A stretch of 64,000 nucleotides of DNA from assembly GCF_012972705.2 (NCBI RefSeq), contig NZ_JABCSC020000003.1, positions 124,001-188,000 on the forward strand. Direction: 5' to 3'. Each line of letters begins with the position of its first letter. The first letter of the stretch is position 1. The stretch is from Uliginosibacterium aquaticum. GTDB lineage: Bacteria > Pseudomonadota > Gammaproteobacteria > Burkholderiales > Rhodocyclaceae. Below are positions 1 to 9,585 of this stretch, one piece after another. The position numbers were made by a program, and so were the translations under genes. A model generated the notes under the pieces. That model saw only the letters and a list, made by a program, of their open reading frames with translations, searched no databases and was not told the origin of the DNA.

Positions 1-40
1 ACTTTGCAGCGCTTCCTGGATACGCAGGCCATCAGCATGA
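1..40 (+). CDS. Possible 3' end of macA (periplasmic adaptor), partial
   Basis: The second reading frame is open from the window edge to a TGA at 38-40, which overlaps the ATG of the next gene as ATGA. This is the usual arrangement of macA before macB, so these few codons may be the C-terminus of the membrane-fusion protein of the same pump. Only about 12 codons are visible and they carry no motif; the call rests on position alone. Confidence 0.3.
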   Translation, partial: LCSASWIRRPSA

Positions 41-1986
41 ACACCCCTCTTCTCGAACTGCAGGATCTCTGCCGCGATTACCCCGCTGGCGAAGGCAAGC
101 TGCGCGTGCTCGACCAGGTCAATCTCGCCATCCATGCCGGCGAGATGGTGGCCATCGTCGGTGCCTCCGGCTCTGGCAAGTCGACCCTGATGAACATTCT
201 CGGCTGCCTCGATCGGCCCACTGAGGGCAGCTATCGTGTGGCCGGCCGCGCCACCGGCAGCCTCGCGCCGGACGAGTTGGCGCAGCTGCGCCGCGAACAC
301 TTCGGTTTCATCTTTCAGCGCTATCACCTGCTGGCTGATCTGGATGCTCAGGGCAACGTCGAGATCCCGGCGATCTACGCTGGCCGCGCGCGGCGCGAGC
401 GCCACCAGCGCGCCCGCCAGATCCTTGAGCGTCTGGGGCTCGCCGATCGTCTCCACCACCGCCCCGGCCAGCTCTCCGGCGGCCAGCAGCAGCGTGTGTC
501 GATCGCGCGGGCGCTGGTCAACGGCGGTCAGGTGATCCTCGCCGACGAGCCGACCGGTGCACTCGATACGCATAGCGGCCAGGAAGTCATGGCGGTGCTC
601 AAGGAGCTGCACGCCGAAGGCCACACGATCATCATCGTGACCCACGACATGCAGGTGGCGAGCCATGCCCAGCGCATCATCGAGATCAGTGACGGACGTA
701 TCACGGCCGACCGCAGCAGCGCGCCAGCCGTAGCGGCCCGTCCTGCGCCGCCGCCGGTGCCTCCCGTCGCACGCCCGTGGCTGGCGCTGCGTGACCGCCT
801 CGGCGAGGCCTTCCGGATGGCGCTGGTGGCGATGGCGGCGCACCGCATGCGCACCTTCCTGACCATGCTCGGCATCATCATCGGTATCGCCTCGGTGGTG
901 TCGGTGGTGGCACTGGGGCAGGGTACTCGGGCCAGTGTGTTGAAGGACATCGCGGCGATGGGCACCAACACCATCGACGTCTATCCCGGCGCTGGCTTTG
1001 GTGACATGCGCTCGGGTGCAGTGCGCACCCTCGTTTCGGCCGATGCCGAAGCGCTGGCCGAGCAGGCTTATGTGGACAGCGTCACGCCCAGCGTATCCGG
1101 CTCCAAGACCCTGCGCTTCGGCAACATCTCCGCCAGCGGCAACGTCAATGGCGTGGGTGCCCAGTATTTCCGCGTGCGCGGCCTCGAGTTTGCCGAGGGG
1201 CGGGCCTTCGACAAGCAGAGCGAGGAGGAACTGGCGCAGGACGTGGTCATCGACGAAAACACCCGCAAGGCCCTCTTCGGCAATCAGCGCCGGGTCGTTG
1301 GCGAGGTGATCCTGCTCGGTGCCTTGCCGGCGCGGGTGGTGGGCGTCACCAAGAAGAAGGAAAGCGGCTTCGGTAACAACGACAGCCTCAACGTGTGGGT
1401 GCCCTACACCACCGCCCAGGCTCGCATCCTCGGCCAGTACTACCTGAAGAGCATCACCGTGCGGATGAATGACGGGATCTCCACCGCCGCCGCCGAGCAG
1501 GGCATCAACAAGCTCATGCTGCTGCGCCATGGCCGCGAGGATTTCTATCTCTTCAACTCCGACAGCGTGCGCCAGACCATCGAGAAAACCACCGCCACCA
1601 TGACCCTGCTGATCTCGGCGATTGCCGTGATCTCGCTGGTGGTAGGCGGCATTGGGGTGATGAACATCATGCTCGTGTCGGTCACCGAGCGTACCCGTGA
1701 GATCGGGGTGCGCATGGCGGTTGGCGCGCGTCAGGGCGACATCATGCAGCAGTTCCTGATCGAGGCTGTGCTGGTGTGCCTCGCCGGCGGCGTGCTCGGC
1801 GTGCTGCTGGCGCGCCTTGTCGGCGTGCTGGTCAGCCAGTTCGCGCCGGATTTCCAGATGCTCTACTCCACTGCCGCCATCATCGCCGCCTTCGGCTGCT
1901 CCACCCTGATCGGCCTGATCTTCGGCTTCATGCCGGCACGCAATGCCGCCCGTCTCGACCCGGTCGATGCGCTGGCGCGGGAATGA
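37..1986 (+). CDS. macB: MacB-type macrolide/peptide ABC exporter (ATPase-permease fusion)
   Basis: Inner-membrane half-pump of a MacAB-TolC-type tripartite exporter for macrolides, peptides or siderophores. The 649-residue protein matches the usual MacB length. The N-terminal ATPase has Walker [11 protein letters not shown], signature LSGGQQQR and Walker [13 protein letters not shown]. After a Pro/Ala linker comes a first membrane helix (around residue 285), then a large periplasmic domain, then three C-terminal helices of the FtsX/MacB permease type. I chose the ATG at 37, giving [11 protein letters not shown], rather than an in-frame TTG at 4; the ATG sits in an ATGA overlap with the preceding frame. 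The next gene, an outer-membrane factor, also overlaps by ATGA, so the pump is translated as one unit. Confidence 0.93.
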   Translation: MNTPLLELQDLCRDYPAGEGKLRVLDQVNLAIHAGEMVAIVGASGSGKSTLMNILGCLDRPTEGSYRVAGRATGSLAPDELAQLRREHFGFIFQRYHLLADLDAQGNVEIPAIYAGRARRERHQRARQILERLGLADRLHHRPGQLSGGQQQRVSIARALVNGGQVILADEPTGALDTHSGQEVMAVLKELHAEGHTIIIVTHDMQVASHAQRIIEISDGRITADRSSAPAVAARPAPPPVPPVARPWLALRDRLGEAFRMALVAMAAHRMRTFLTMLGIIIGIASVVSVVALGQGTRASVLKDIAAMGTNTIDVYPGAGFGDMRSGAVRTLVSADAEALAEQAYVDSVTPSVSGSKTLRFGNISASGNVNGVGAQYFRVRGLEFAEGRAFDKQSEEELAQDVVIDENTRKALFGNQRRVVGEVILLGALPARVVGVTKKKESGFGNNDSLNVWVPYTTAQARILGQYYLKSITVRMNDGISTAAAEQGINKLMLLRHGREDFYLFNSDSVRQTIEKTTATMTLLISAIAVISLVVGGIGVMNIMLVSVTERTREIGVRMAVGARQGDIMQQFLIEAVLVCLAGGVLGVLLARLVGVLVSQFAPDFQMLYSTAAIIAAFGCSTLIGLIFGFMPARNAARLDPVDALARE

Positions 1987-3362
1987 ACATGAACTTCAAG
2001 CGTACCTCCCTCTCCGCCCTGATCGCCCTGAGCCTGCTCAGCGGCTGCGCCAGCCTCACCCGCACGGACTACCAGACGCCTGCCGCTGAGGTACCGGCGC
2101 AGTGGCAGCATGCCGGCGCAGCCGCGCCGCAAGCCGAGCCGGCCCGCTGGTGGCTGGCCTTCGGTGATACCCGCCTGAATGCTCTGATCGAGGAGGCGCT
2201 GGCGCGCAATCCCGATCTCGCCGCTGCCGCCATCAAGCTCAAGCGTGCCCGCCTGCAGGCCGGCCTCAGTGCGGATGCGCTGAACCCGGTGCTTTCCGCG
2301 AGTGCCAGCGATACGCGCGGCCAGCAGCTGCGTTACGGGCAGGAATCCACCCGCAGTGCCACCGGCCGCCTTGCATTGAGCTGGGAGGCTGATCTGTGGG
2401 GCAAGCTCGCACATGCCCGCGATGCCGCAGACTGGGAAGCGCTGGCTACCGCACAGGATCGCGAGGCGACCGCGCTGTCCCTCACCGGCAGCGTTGCCAG
2501 CCTGTACTGGAAGCTGGCTTGGCTGAACCAGCGCATCGATCTGTCCAGGCAGAACATCAGCCATGTCGAAACCACCCTCGCCCTGGCCCTGCGCAAGTTT
2601 GAGGCCGGCTCGGTGTCGAAGCTCGATGTGCTGCAGGCCGAGCAGGATCTGGCCAGCCTGCGCGCCAGCCATACCCAGCTGCTGCAGCAACGCGAGGAGA
2701 GTCGCAGCGCCTTCGCTTTGCTCTTCGATGGCGTCAGCAAGGATTTCGCCGAGCCGGCGCATCTGCCTGAAGCGGCTTTGCCGGCGGTGGATGCCGGCCT
2801 GCCGGCGAGCCTGCTGGCCCGGCGCCCGGATCTTGCCGCGGCCGAGCTGCGCCTGCGCAGCACGCTGGCCACGGCTGACGCCACTCGCGCCAGCTACTAC
2901 CCCGGCCTGAGCCTCACCGGCTCGCTCGGCACCAGCAGCACCAGCCTGCTGCAGCTGCTGAACAATCCGATTGCGGGTGTGATGGCCGAACTGAGCCTGC
3001 CCTTCCTGCAATATCAGGAAATGAAGCTCAAGAACGGGGTGGCGCGGGCGGATTACGAGCTGGCCGCGCTGCAGTTCCGCCAGAGTCTGTATGCCGCGCT
3101 GGGCGAGGTGGATACCGCCCTGTCGGCGCGCAGCCAGTACCGGGCCCAGGGCGAACATCTGGAGCGCTCGCTGCGCGCAGCCGAAGCCGCCGAGAAAATC
3201 AACGAGCTGCGCTACCGTAGCGGGGCCATCCCGCTGCAGACCTGGCTCGATTCACAGCAGACACGCCGCAGCGCCGAGGCGGCGCTGGCCGACAATCGTT
3301 ACAACCAGTTCGCCGCGCACGCCAGCCTGAGCCTCGCGTTGGGCGGCAACGCGGGCCTGTAG
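1983..3362 (+). CDS. NodT/OprM-family outer-membrane efflux lipoprotein
   Basis: Outer-membrane channel (TolC/NodT class) that completes the MacAB-type pump encoded upstream. The 459-residue protein starts with a lipoprotein signal ending in the lipobox LLSGC and contains two OEP repeats with heptad-rich helices. The start is the ATG at 1983, which overlaps the macB stop as ATGA; a second ATG lies at 1989. The TAG stop is part of the GTAG head of a downstream REP palindrome. Substrate is not predictable from sequence. A TolC-like channel encoded with macB, rather than a shared one, suggests a dedicated tripartite pump. Confidence 0.9.
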   Translation: MNMNFKRTSLSALIALSLLSGCASLTRTDYQTPAAEVPAQWQHAGAAAPQAEPARWWLAFGDTRLNALIEEALARNPDLAAAAIKLKRARLQAGLSADALNPVLSASASDTRGQQLRYGQESTRSATGRLALSWEADLWGKLAHARDAADWEALATAQDREATALSLTGSVASLYWKLAWLNQRIDLSRQNISHVETTLALALRKFEAGSVSKLDVLQAEQDLASLRASHTQLLQQREESRSAFALLFDGVSKDFAEPAHLPEAALPAVDAGLPASLLARRPDLAAAELRLRSTLATADATRASYYPGLSLTGSLGTSSTSLLQLLNNPIAGVMAELSLPFLQYQEMKLKNGVARADYELAALQFRQSLYAALGEVDTALSARSQYRAQGEHLERSLRAAEAAEKINELRYRSGAIPLQTWLDSQQTRRSAEAALADNRYNQFAAHASLSLALGGNAGL

Positions 3363-3424
3363 GGCCGGCTTCAGCCGGCTGGGCCCGAGCAGCGCAAGAG
3401 GACTGCGGCTGAAGCCGCACCTAC
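3359..3424. repeat. Pair of inverted REP-like palindromes (GTAG head)
   Basis: A palindrome starting GTAGGGCCGGC with a TTCA loop is followed 20-odd bases later by an inverted copy ending GCCGCACCTAC. The first GTAG contains the TAG stop of the outer-membrane factor gene. A close relative lies at 33888-33909. The GTAG 5' signature and inverted pairing are typical of RAYT-mobilised REP/BIME elements. The hairpins could also end transcription or protect the mRNA 3' end. Confidence 0.7.
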
Positions 3425-3503
3425 GAGCAAGCATAGGTAAGGGTACGCAGCCCCCGGATTCCGGCCAGCTGCCTGTATCCGGGCTACATGCAAAAGTCAG
3501 CCC

Positions 3504-3677
3504 TCAGGAGAGCCCGGTCATCGGTTCGTCGCGCTCCCAGTCCGGGTCGGCCTTGGCGCGCAACTTACGCTTGCGCCGGCCGAGCAGGCTCATCAGCACG
3601 CTGACTAGCGGCACGGGCTGGAAGGCAGAAAAAGGTGTTTTCGGGCGGCGGGCGCGGAGGGAGGGCATGATCGTCAT
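3504..3677 (-). CDS. Possible small basic hypothetical protein
   Basis: Open frame of 57 codons in the same direction as and downstream of queE, within an otherwise empty 490-base gap. The product has a hydrophobic middle (FQPVPLVSVLMSLL) followed by a very basic stretch (GRRKRKLRAK) and an acidic tail (DPDWERDEP), which looks like a single-helix membrane peptide. The ribosome-binding site is weak and I recognise no family. It may be spurious; the remaining sequence between 3425 and 3850 shows nothing else. Confidence 0.3.
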   Translation of the reverse strand: MTIMPSLRARRPKTPFSAFQPVPLVSVLMSLLGRRKRKLRAKADPDWERDEPMTGLS

Positions 3678-3850
3678 CTCTGGCTGGGGCAGGCTCGGTA
3701 CGGCCCGCTGTTTCCAGCTTGGTTGAGCAATCAGGGCACAGCCAATAGCGCTTTTGAATCGCGGCAGAAAATTGCTTTCTGCCTCTGCCAAAGTCAGCCG
3801 GAGCGCGGCTTTCCAAACCGCCCGGCCGTTCGGGCAGGGTGTGGCCGGTT

Positions 3851-4504
3851 TCAGACTCCGGTGCGCTCACCCCAGATGATGCGGTGCATCTGCAGCTGCA
3901 TGCGCACCGCCAGGCGATCGCGCAGGATCCAGGCGGCCAGGTCCTGCGGGTCCAGCTTGCCCTGCACTGGCGACAGCAGCACCGTGCAGCGCGAGGTGAG
4001 ATTGTGCTCGGCCAGCACCGCGCGGGTCCACTGATAGTCGGCCTCATCCGCGACCACGACCTTGATCTCGTCCTGTGCCGTGATGTGGGCGAGATTGCTC
4101 CACAGGTTCTTGTCCACTTCGCCGGAGCCGGGCGCCTTCAGATCCATGATCTTGGAGACGCGCGCATCGACTTCGCTTACATCCAGCGCGCCACTGGTCT
4201 CCAGCGACACCGAGTAGCCGGCGTCGCACAGCGCGGTGAGCAGTGTGAGGCAGGGCTTCTGCGCCAGCGGCTCGCCGCCGGTGACGCAGACATGGCGCGC
4301 ACCATAGCCGGCAACTTCCGCGAGGATGTCTTCCAGCTCGCGCATCTTGCCGCCAGTGAAGGCGTATTCGGTATCACACCACACGCAGCGCAGCGGGCAG
4401 CCGGTGAGGCGCACGAACACCGTTGGCAGGCCGACACGGGTGGATTCGCCCTGTAGCGAGTGGAAAATCTCGCTGATGCGCAGGCGGGGTGCTGCTGCAG
4501 CCAT
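3851..4504 (-). CDS. queE: 7-carboxy-7-deazaguanine synthase (radical SAM)
   Basis: Converts 6-carboxytetrahydropterin to 7-carboxy-7-deazaguanine in queuosine/preQ0 synthesis. The 217-residue protein has the radical-SAM cluster motif CPLRCVWCDTEYAF near residue 38 and the N-terminal ISEIFHSLQGES signature of QueE, plus a VTGGEPL segment for SAM binding. It starts two bases after the cpoB stop, so it belongs to the Tol-Pal transcription unit, as in many proteobacteria. queC, which takes the next step, is separate in this window (17184-17864), whereas it often follows queE directly in relatives. Confidence 0.93.
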   Translation of the reverse strand: MAAAAPRLRISEIFHSLQGESTRVGLPTVFVRLTGCPLRCVWCDTEYAFTGGKMRELEDILAEVAGYGARHVCVTGGEPLAQKPCLTLLTALCDAGYSVSLETSGALDVSEVDARVSKIMDLKAPGSGEVDKNLWSNLAHITAQDEIKVVVADEADYQWTRAVLAEHNLTSRCTVLLSPVQGKLDPQDLAAWILRDRLAVRMQLQMHRIIWGERTGV

Positions 4505-4506
4505 GC

Positions 4507-5277
4507 TTACTTCTTTTTCAGGCGTTGCTTGGCGGTCTTGGCCGCTTCGCTGTTGGGATAAGCCGCGACGAGCTTTTCGAGCGTGGCACGCGAAGTCTTG
4601 GCGGCGCCGGCCTGCTCTTCGGCATTGGCCTGGCCCAGCATGGCATCCGGGGCCAGAGTGTCTTCCGGCCAGATGCTCACGAGCTTGGCGTAATACTCCT
4701 TGGCGCCTTCGAAATCGCGGGCCTGCAGCAGCGCTGCACCGGCCCAGAAATGGGCTCCGGGCTGGAAGCTGCTCTTGGGCCAGCTCTTGATGAACTGTTT
4801 GAAGGCAAAGATGGCGTCAACATGCTTGTTACTACGCAGCAGGTTGATGGCCGCTTCGTAATCGCGGGCCTCCTGGCCCTGATCGGCCGGCTTGGCTTCG
4901 GTGTTGGAGCTTGCCGTCTGATTGGTGGCCGTTGCCGCAGCGCTGCCTGATTGCCCTTCGAACTTGCGCAGGCGGGCGTCGAGGTCGACGTAGAAGTCCT
5001 TCTGGCGTTTCTGGGCCTGCTCGTTTTCATTGCTGAGCAGCTCCAGCTGGCCGCGCAGCTGAGCGACTTCCTGACGCATGCGCTCGAGCTGGCCGTTGAG
5101 TTCAACCTGGGCACGCGAGGTGGTGTCAGCGGAGGTTTCCACTTTCAGCAGGCGGTTGTCGAGATCCTGCTTGATCTGCTCGATGCGCCGCCGCGCTTCT
5201 TCATCGTCGAACAGGCCGGCATGGGCCGGCAGGGCGCTGGCAAGCAGCAGACACAGGGACAATTCACGCAGTTTCAC
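4507..5277 (-). CDS. cpoB: Cell division coordinator CpoB (YbgF), Tol-Pal system
   Basis: Periplasmic protein that links outer-membrane constriction by Tol-Pal with septal peptidoglycan synthesis by PBP1B/LpoB. The 256-residue product has a signal peptide (cleavage after ALPAHA), an N-terminal coiled coil for trimerisation (residues about 30-95) and a C-terminal tetratricopeptide region starting near YEAAINLLRSNKHVDAI, ending in QRLKKK. It lies between pal and queE in the standard order. A GC-rich hairpin separates it from pal and may attenuate transcription. Confidence 0.93.
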   Translation of the reverse strand: MKLRELSLCLLLASALPAHAGLFDDEEARRRIEQIKQDLDNRLLKVETSADTTSRAQVELNGQLERMRQEVAQLRGQLELLSNENEQAQKRQKDFYVDLDARLRKFEGQSGSAAATATNQTASSNTEAKPADQGQEARDYEAAINLLRSNKHVDAIFAFKQFIKSWPKSSFQPGAHFWAGAALLQARDFEGAKEYYAKLVSIWPEDTLAPDAMLGQANAEEQAGAAKTSRATLEKLVAAYPNSEAAKTAKQRLKKK

Positions 5278-5299
5278 GGCACTTCTCCGCAGATGAGGA

Positions 5300-5323
5300 A
5301 AGCGGGCCGCACAGGGCCCGCTT
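5300..5323 (-). terminator. GC-rich hairpin between pal and cpoB (possible attenuator)
   Basis: Arms AAGCGGGC and GCCCGCTT enclose an 8-base loop. Read on the minus strand, the hairpin follows the pal stop and is followed only by a short T run, so partial termination or mRNA 3'-end protection is more likely than full termination. Confidence 0.45.
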
Positions 5324-5349
5324 CTTGTTACAGCAACAACAGACGCAGC

Positions 5350-5877
5350 TTACTTGGCGCCGTAGACCAGATCGGCGCGGCGGTTTTCAGCCCAGGAGGC
5401 TTCGTCGTGGCCAGTGGCCTTGGGCTTTTCTTCGCCCAGCGACACGGCTTCCACGGCATCAGCCTTCACGCCCAGCAGCTTCAGGTTGCTGGCCACAGCT
5501 TCAGCACGCTTCTGGCCCAGAGCCAGGTTGTACTCGCGCGAGCCACGTTCGTCGGCGTTGCCCTGGATCAGCACCTTGGCGGCCGGGTTGGCCTTCAGGT
5601 ACTTGGAGTGGGCTTCGATGATGGTCACGTAGTCGAGCGAGATGTCGTACTTGTCGTATTCGAAGTAGATCGAACGCTTCTGCAGCAGGGGGATCTTGTC
5701 CAGTGCGCCGGCTTCCTTGAACGGATCGATGTTGGCCTTCGGCACTTCCTTGGTCTGGAGGTCAGACTTCGGTGCGGACTGAGCGGCGCTGCGATCTTCA
5801 ACCGGAGCGGTCGGAGTGCTGGAGCAGGCGGCCAGCAGGGCGGCCAGGGTAGCGGTAATGATGAGTGACTTCTTCAT
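5350..5877 (-). CDS. pal: Peptidoglycan-associated lipoprotein Pal
   Basis: Outer-membrane lipoprotein that binds peptidoglycan through its OmpA-like domain and TolB/TolA during constriction. The 175-residue protein starts MKKSLIITATLAALLAACSS with a lipobox LLAAC. The OmpA domain covers about residues 65-170, with the family signature from YNLALGQKRAEAV and earlier GNADERGSREYN. I chose the ATG at 5877 because AAGGAG lies 7 bases upstream and the lipoprotein signal begins there; an open frame continues 15 codons further. Part of the tol-pal operon. Confidence 0.96.
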   Translation of the reverse strand: MKKSLIITATLAALLAACSSTPTAPVEDRSAAQSAPKSDLQTKEVPKANIDPFKEAGALDKIPLLQKRSIYFEYDKYDISLDYVTIIEAHSKYLKANPAAKVLIQGNADERGSREYNLALGQKRAEAVASNLKLLGVKADAVEAVSLGEEKPKATGHDEASWAENRRADLVYGAK

Positions 5878-5928
5878 GCGTTTCTCCTTGATCAAAAGGG
5901 GGTGTTGTTGTGGATGAGACAAACCAGC

Positions 5929-7230
5929 TTACTTCTCGAACGGACCCCAGGCCGGCTCGCGCACATCGCCAGCCCGGTTGTTGAGCCGGTAGCGGGTACG
6001 TCCGTCAATCGAGGTGACAGCCAGCACGCCACGCCCACCCACTTCCGTGGCATAGAGCAGAGTGCGGCCATCCGGGGCGAAACTCGGCGATTCGTCGCGC
6101 TGTGAATCGGTGAGGGCTTGTACTTGCTGGGTGGCCAGATCCTGCATGGTCACCTGAAAGCGGCCTTCGTTGCGCGATACATACACCAGGGTCTTGCCGT
6201 CCGGCGAAATCCGTGGGCTCACATTGTACGCCCCGTTGAAGCTCATGCGCTGCACGCCACTGCCATCAGCATTCACACGATAGATTTGCGGGCTGCCGCC
6301 ACGATCCGAGGTGAAGTAGATCTGGTTGCCATCCGGCGACCAGTTGGCCTCGGTATCGATGCCGCTGGAGCTCATCAGGCGGCGCAGGCCGCTGCCATCG
6401 GCATTCAGGATGTAGATCTGGGACTGGCCGTCCTTGGTCAGGGTCAGGGCCAGGCGGCGACCATCCGGCGACCAGGCCGGAGCCGAGTTCGAACCGCGGT
6501 AGTTTGCGATCACCTTCACGGCGCCGGTTTCCAGGGTCAGCACCTTGACGATGGGCTTGCGCGAATGGAAATCAACGAAGGCCAGCTGGCGGCCGTCCGG
6601 CGACCACACCGGAGACATGATCGGCTCCTGCAGGGTGACCGGGCGGTGCTGGTTCTCGCCATCGAAATCGGCGATCACGAGGTCGTAGGTCTGACCGCGC
6701 TTCTCGACGTAGGCAATGCGGGTTGAGAAAATGCCGGGCTGGCCGATCAGCTTTTCATACACCTTGTTGGCGATGTGGTGGCCCAGCGGACGTGCCTGAT
6801 TCGGATTGACGGATACTTTGAGCGCAAATAATTCGGTGTTGCGCGGCGCATCGAAGAGCGAGAAACGCACATCCACCAACCCACCTGCGCCAGGGCTCAT
6901 GCTACCGACCAGTACGGCGTCGGCCCCACGCCCACGCCAGCCCGGCAGATCCGGGCGCAGACCTTCAGCGGTGGCGCCGGTGTCGATCATGCGAAACAGG
7001 CCGGAGAGCTCCAGATCCTTGCGTACGATGGCTGTTACGCCGCCGCCCTGCATCAGGCCTTCGCCTGCGAAGCTGGAGACGGCCACCGGGATGCGGTCAG
7101 CGCCAGCGCCGTAGATTTCGACGTTCAGCTGGGCGCTCGCCAGCGGGCTCAGCAGCAGGCCGGCGAGGGCGCTGCCCAGAACGATCAGTGTGCGGATCAG
7201 TTTCATCTTGGTCAGTTTTCCTTGCTTCAT
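5929..7230 (-). CDS. tolB: Tol-Pal system periplasmic protein TolB
   Basis: Periplasmic protein with an N-terminal TolA-binding domain and a six-bladed C-terminal beta-propeller that binds Pal. The WSPDG/SPDGR propeller repeats recur from about residue 200. The signal peptide ends SPLASA before QLNVEIYG. Two starts are possible: the ATG at 7230, which overlaps the tolA stop as ATGA, and an ATG at 7206 that begins directly at the signal peptide (MKLIRTLIVLG). The overlap favours 7230, while the signal peptide length favours 7206. Confidence 0.95.
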   Translation of the reverse strand: MKQGKLTKMKLIRTLIVLGSALAGLLLSPLASAQLNVEIYGAGADRIPVAVSSFAGEGLMQGGGVTAIVRKDLELSGLFRMIDTGATAEGLRPDLPGWRGRGADAVLVGSMSPGAGGLVDVRFSLFDAPRNTELFALKVSVNPNQARPLGHHIANKVYEKLIGQPGIFSTRIAYVEKRGQTYDLVIADFDGENQHRPVTLQEPIMSPVWSPDGRQLAFVDFHSRKPIVKVLTLETGAVKVIANYRGSNSAPAWSPDGRRLALTLTKDGQSQIYILNADGSGLRRLMSSSGIDTEANWSPDGNQIYFTSDRGGSPQIYRVNADGSGVQRMSFNGAYNVSPRISPDGKTLVYVSRNEGRFQVTMQDLATQQVQALTDSQRDESPSFAPDGRTLLYATEVGGRGVLAVTSIDGRTRYRLNNRAGDVREPAWGPFEK

Positions 7231-8063
7231 TGCGTATCCCGCGTGGGATAGAAGGTGAATACGATTTCGCGCTGGAAGGCTTCGTTCTTTTCCGGCCGGG
7301 GCAGCGGCGAGGATTTCAGGATCGCCCGTCGCACAGCTTCTTCCAGATTGGCGTTGCCGCTGCTGTTGGAGACCAGTTGCGGCTCGCCGAGGATTTCGCC
7401 GGAAGGCAGGAGCTGGATGCGGAAGACCAGCTTGGGGTCTCCCGTGAGGCTCGGCGGGCGGATGAAGTTGGACTTTACTTTCTGACTGATGCGCGCCCCC
7501 CAGTCGGCCGAGATACGGCCCAGCGAGGCCGTTGTCGCTTCGGCATTGAGCATCTTGTCGAGCCGGTCAGAGTCCTGAGCCTTCTGGCTCTTGGCGGCCT
7601 GGATCTTCTCCAGTTCGCGATCCATCAGGCTTTTCTGCGGTGGTGGTTTGGGCGCGTCCGGCTTCTTCTCCGGAAGCGGCTTCACCTCCGGTTTTTTTTC
7701 CGGCTTGGGTGGCTCGGGCTTGGGCTCTTCCTTCTTGACCGGCGGTTTCTTGTCCGGCTCCTTGAGCGCGATATCCGGCTTGGCGACGGGCTTTGGGGGC
7801 GGCTCGGGCGGCTTGATCTCGACTGGCTTGGGCGGCTGGGGCCTGACTACTTCCGGCTCCGGTTGCACAACCGGCGGCGCGGCGCGTACCAGCTCCACAC
7901 TGACCGGCTCCGGCGGGCGGCGCTGCCACTGCACGCCCCAGAAGAGCGCAGCGACCAGCAGCGCGTGCATCGTCACGCTGAAAGCGGCTGAGCTCCACTT
8001 GCCGGGTTGCTGAGGGGGGCGCTGGAGAGAGTGTTCCACTGTCCGAAAGGCTTCCGTGCTCAC
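7227..8063 (-). CDS. tolA: Tol-Pal inner-membrane protein TolA
   Basis: Energy-transducing inner-membrane protein of Tol-Pal (TonB-like). One N-terminal membrane helix (about residues 27-45) is followed by a long Pro/Lys/Glu-rich domain (PEPPPKPVAKPD and similar), unlike the Ala/Lys-rich helix of E. coli TolA, then a TolA/TonB-type C-terminal domain (around residues 190-278, KSNFIRPPSLTGDPK). It overlaps tolR and tolB by ATGA. The C-terminal domain looks TonB-like, as is usual for betaproteobacterial TolA. Confidence 0.92.
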   Translation of the reverse strand: MSTEAFRTVEHSLQRPPQQPGKWSSAAFSVTMHALLVAALFWGVQWQRRPPEPVSVELVRAAPPVVQPEPEVVRPQPPKPVEIKPPEPPPKPVAKPDIALKEPDKKPPVKKEEPKPEPPKPEKKPEVKPLPEKKPDAPKPPPQKSLMDRELEKIQAAKSQKAQDSDRLDKMLNAEATTASLGRISADWGARISQKVKSNFIRPPSLTGDPKLVFRIQLLPSGEILGEPQLVSNSSGNANLEEAVRRAILKSSPLPRPEKNEAFQREIVFTFYPTRDTQ

Positions 8064-8470
8064 TTGCCGGCCGGCTGCACAAGCAAGCCGACCTTATTGA
8101 TGTTGTTGCGCTGGAGCAGGTCCATGAGCTTCATCACGGCCTCGTAGCGCACACTCTTGTCTGCGGCGATCACCACGGCGCGGTCCGGGTTCGTTTCCTG
8201 GATGGTGCGCAGTTTTTCCAGCAGTTCATCCTCTGAAACGGACGAGAAGCGCGATTGGGTCTCCTTGTCCTCGAAATCGATCTTGTCCATGCCCTTTACG
8301 GTGAGCGTGACCGGATCGGTCTTGACCTGGCTGGTCTTGGCCACACTGGGCAGATCGACCGTGCCGGTAGGCAACATCGGGGCGGTGACCATGAAAATCA
8401 CCAGCAGCACCAGCATCACGTCGATATACGGCACGACGTTGATCTGGTTCATCAGGCGGCGTTGGCGCAT
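8060..8470 (-). CDS. tolR: Tol-Pal proton-channel subunit TolR
   Basis: ExbD/TolR family subunit that, with TolQ, uses the proton gradient to drive TolA. The 136-residue protein has the family start QINVVPYIDVMLVLLVIFMV, containing the essential membrane aspartate in YIDV, and a periplasmic domain of about 90 residues. The stop overlaps the tolA start (ATGA) and the gene follows tolQ by three bases. Confidence 0.95.
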   Translation of the reverse strand: MRQRRLMNQINVVPYIDVMLVLLVIFMVTAPMLPTGTVDLPSVAKTSQVKTDPVTLTVKGMDKIDFEDKETQSRFSSVSEDELLEKLRTIQETNPDRAVVIAADKSVRYEAVMKLMDLLQRNNINKVGLLVQPAGK

Positions 8471-8473
8471 GGC

Positions 8474-9151
8474 TTATCTCAACTGGCGCTGCAGAATGTT
8501 GGAGAACTCTTCGATGAAGCTCTCGAAGCGGATCGACAGGCGATCCACGTCATGAATGTAGCGGTTGTAGGCCACTACGGCCGGAATGGCGGCGAACAGG
8601 CCGATGGCGGTCGCCACCAGGGCTTCGGCGATGCCCGGAGCAACCTGGGCAAGGGTGGCGGAAGCCACATTGCCGAGGCCACGGAAGGAATTCATGATCC
8701 CCCACACAGTGCCGAACAGACCCACATAGGGACTCACCGAACCAACCGAGGCCAGGAAGGCGAGATGCGCTTCGAGATCGTCGATCTCGCGCTGGTAGGT
8801 GGCCCGCATGGCGCGGCGCGCGCCATTGATGATATCGGCCGGTTCCAGGCCCTTCTGACCATGCAGCTTGGAAAACTCGCGGAAGCCAGCCTCGAAGATG
8901 CGCCCTAGCGAACCCGCGGTTTCGCGGTTCTGCGAAACCTGACGATGCAGCTGGACGAGATCGGAACCGCTCCAGAACTGCTGCTCGAAATCACTGGTGG
9001 CATTGCGCCCGGCGCTGATCGCGAGTCCCTTGCGGAAGATCCAGTACCAGGACATGAAGGACACGCCGGCCAGCATGGCCATGACGCATTTGACGACCAG
9101 GCTGGCCTGGACGATCAGACTGAGAATGGACATATCTCCGGTATGGATCAT
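8474..9151 (-). CDS. tolQ: Tol-Pal proton-channel subunit TolQ
   Basis: ExbB/TolQ family inner-membrane protein with three helices: one near the N-terminus (ILSLIVQASLVVKCVMAML) and a pair after the cytoplasmic domain (around residues 125-195, GLFGTVWGIMNSF and IGLFAAIPAVVAYN). The 225-codon frame starts with an ATG at 9151 that overlaps the ybgC stop (ATGA); an internal ATG at 9133 has GGAG only two bases away, so 9151 is preferred. Confidence 0.95.
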   Translation of the reverse strand: MIHTGDMSILSLIVQASLVVKCVMAMLAGVSFMSWYWIFRKGLAISAGRNATSDFEQQFWSGSDLVQLHRQVSQNRETAGSLGRIFEAGFREFSKLHGQKGLEPADIINGARRAMRATYQREIDDLEAHLAFLASVGSVSPYVGLFGTVWGIMNSFRGLGNVASATLAQVAPGIAEALVATAIGLFAAIPAVVAYNRYIHDVDRLSIRFESFIEEFSNILQRQLR

Positions 9152-9579
9152 GCTTCGCTTTCGAAGAGGGTTCGCAGGAAATCAGGGATGCGGGTGGCGC
9201 GCCAGCGCTCGACATCGAGACAGGCAATGGTCACATGGGCCTTGAACAGGCAGGTGTCACCGCGCAGGACGTGTTGTTCGAACTTCAGGGAAGCGGCACC
9301 GATGTCGTAGATCGTGGACATGACCTGCAATTCGTCGTCGAGTTCCGCACTGCGCAAATAATCTGCTTCCACGCGCCGGACCACGAAGACGATGCCCAGC
9401 TCGCTGCGCAGGCTGTGCTGGTTGATGCCCAGTGCGCGCAGGCACTCGGTGCGAGCACGCTCGCAGAAGCGTAGGTAGTTTGCGTAGTAGACAACGCCGC
9501 CAGCGTCAGTATCTTCATAGTATACGCGGACAGGCCAGACGGACTGGCGGGGGCTGCTGGTATTGTGAATCGGAGCCAT
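9148..9579 (-). CDS. ybgC: Acyl-CoA thioesterase YbgC (hotdog fold), Tol-Pal associated
   Basis: First gene of the tol-pal operon, a hotdog-fold thioesterase of the YbgC/FadM group acting on short or phospholipid-derived acyl thioesters. The 143-residue protein carries the catalytic YYEDTDAGGVVYYANYL signature around residue 20. The start at 9579 follows homology. A TACAAT hexamer at 9586-9591 (minus strand) would place transcription start on the A of the ATG, so the mRNA may be leaderless; there is no Shine-Dalgarno sequence. Confidence 0.94.
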   Translation of the reverse strand: MAPIHNTSSPRQSVWPVRVYYEDTDAGGVVYYANYLRFCERARTECLRALGINQHSLRSELGIVFVVRRVEADYLRSAELDDELQVMSTIYDIGAASLKFEQHVLRGDTCLFKAHVTIACLDVERWRATRIPDFLRTLFESEA

Positions 9580-9585
9580 CCTGCT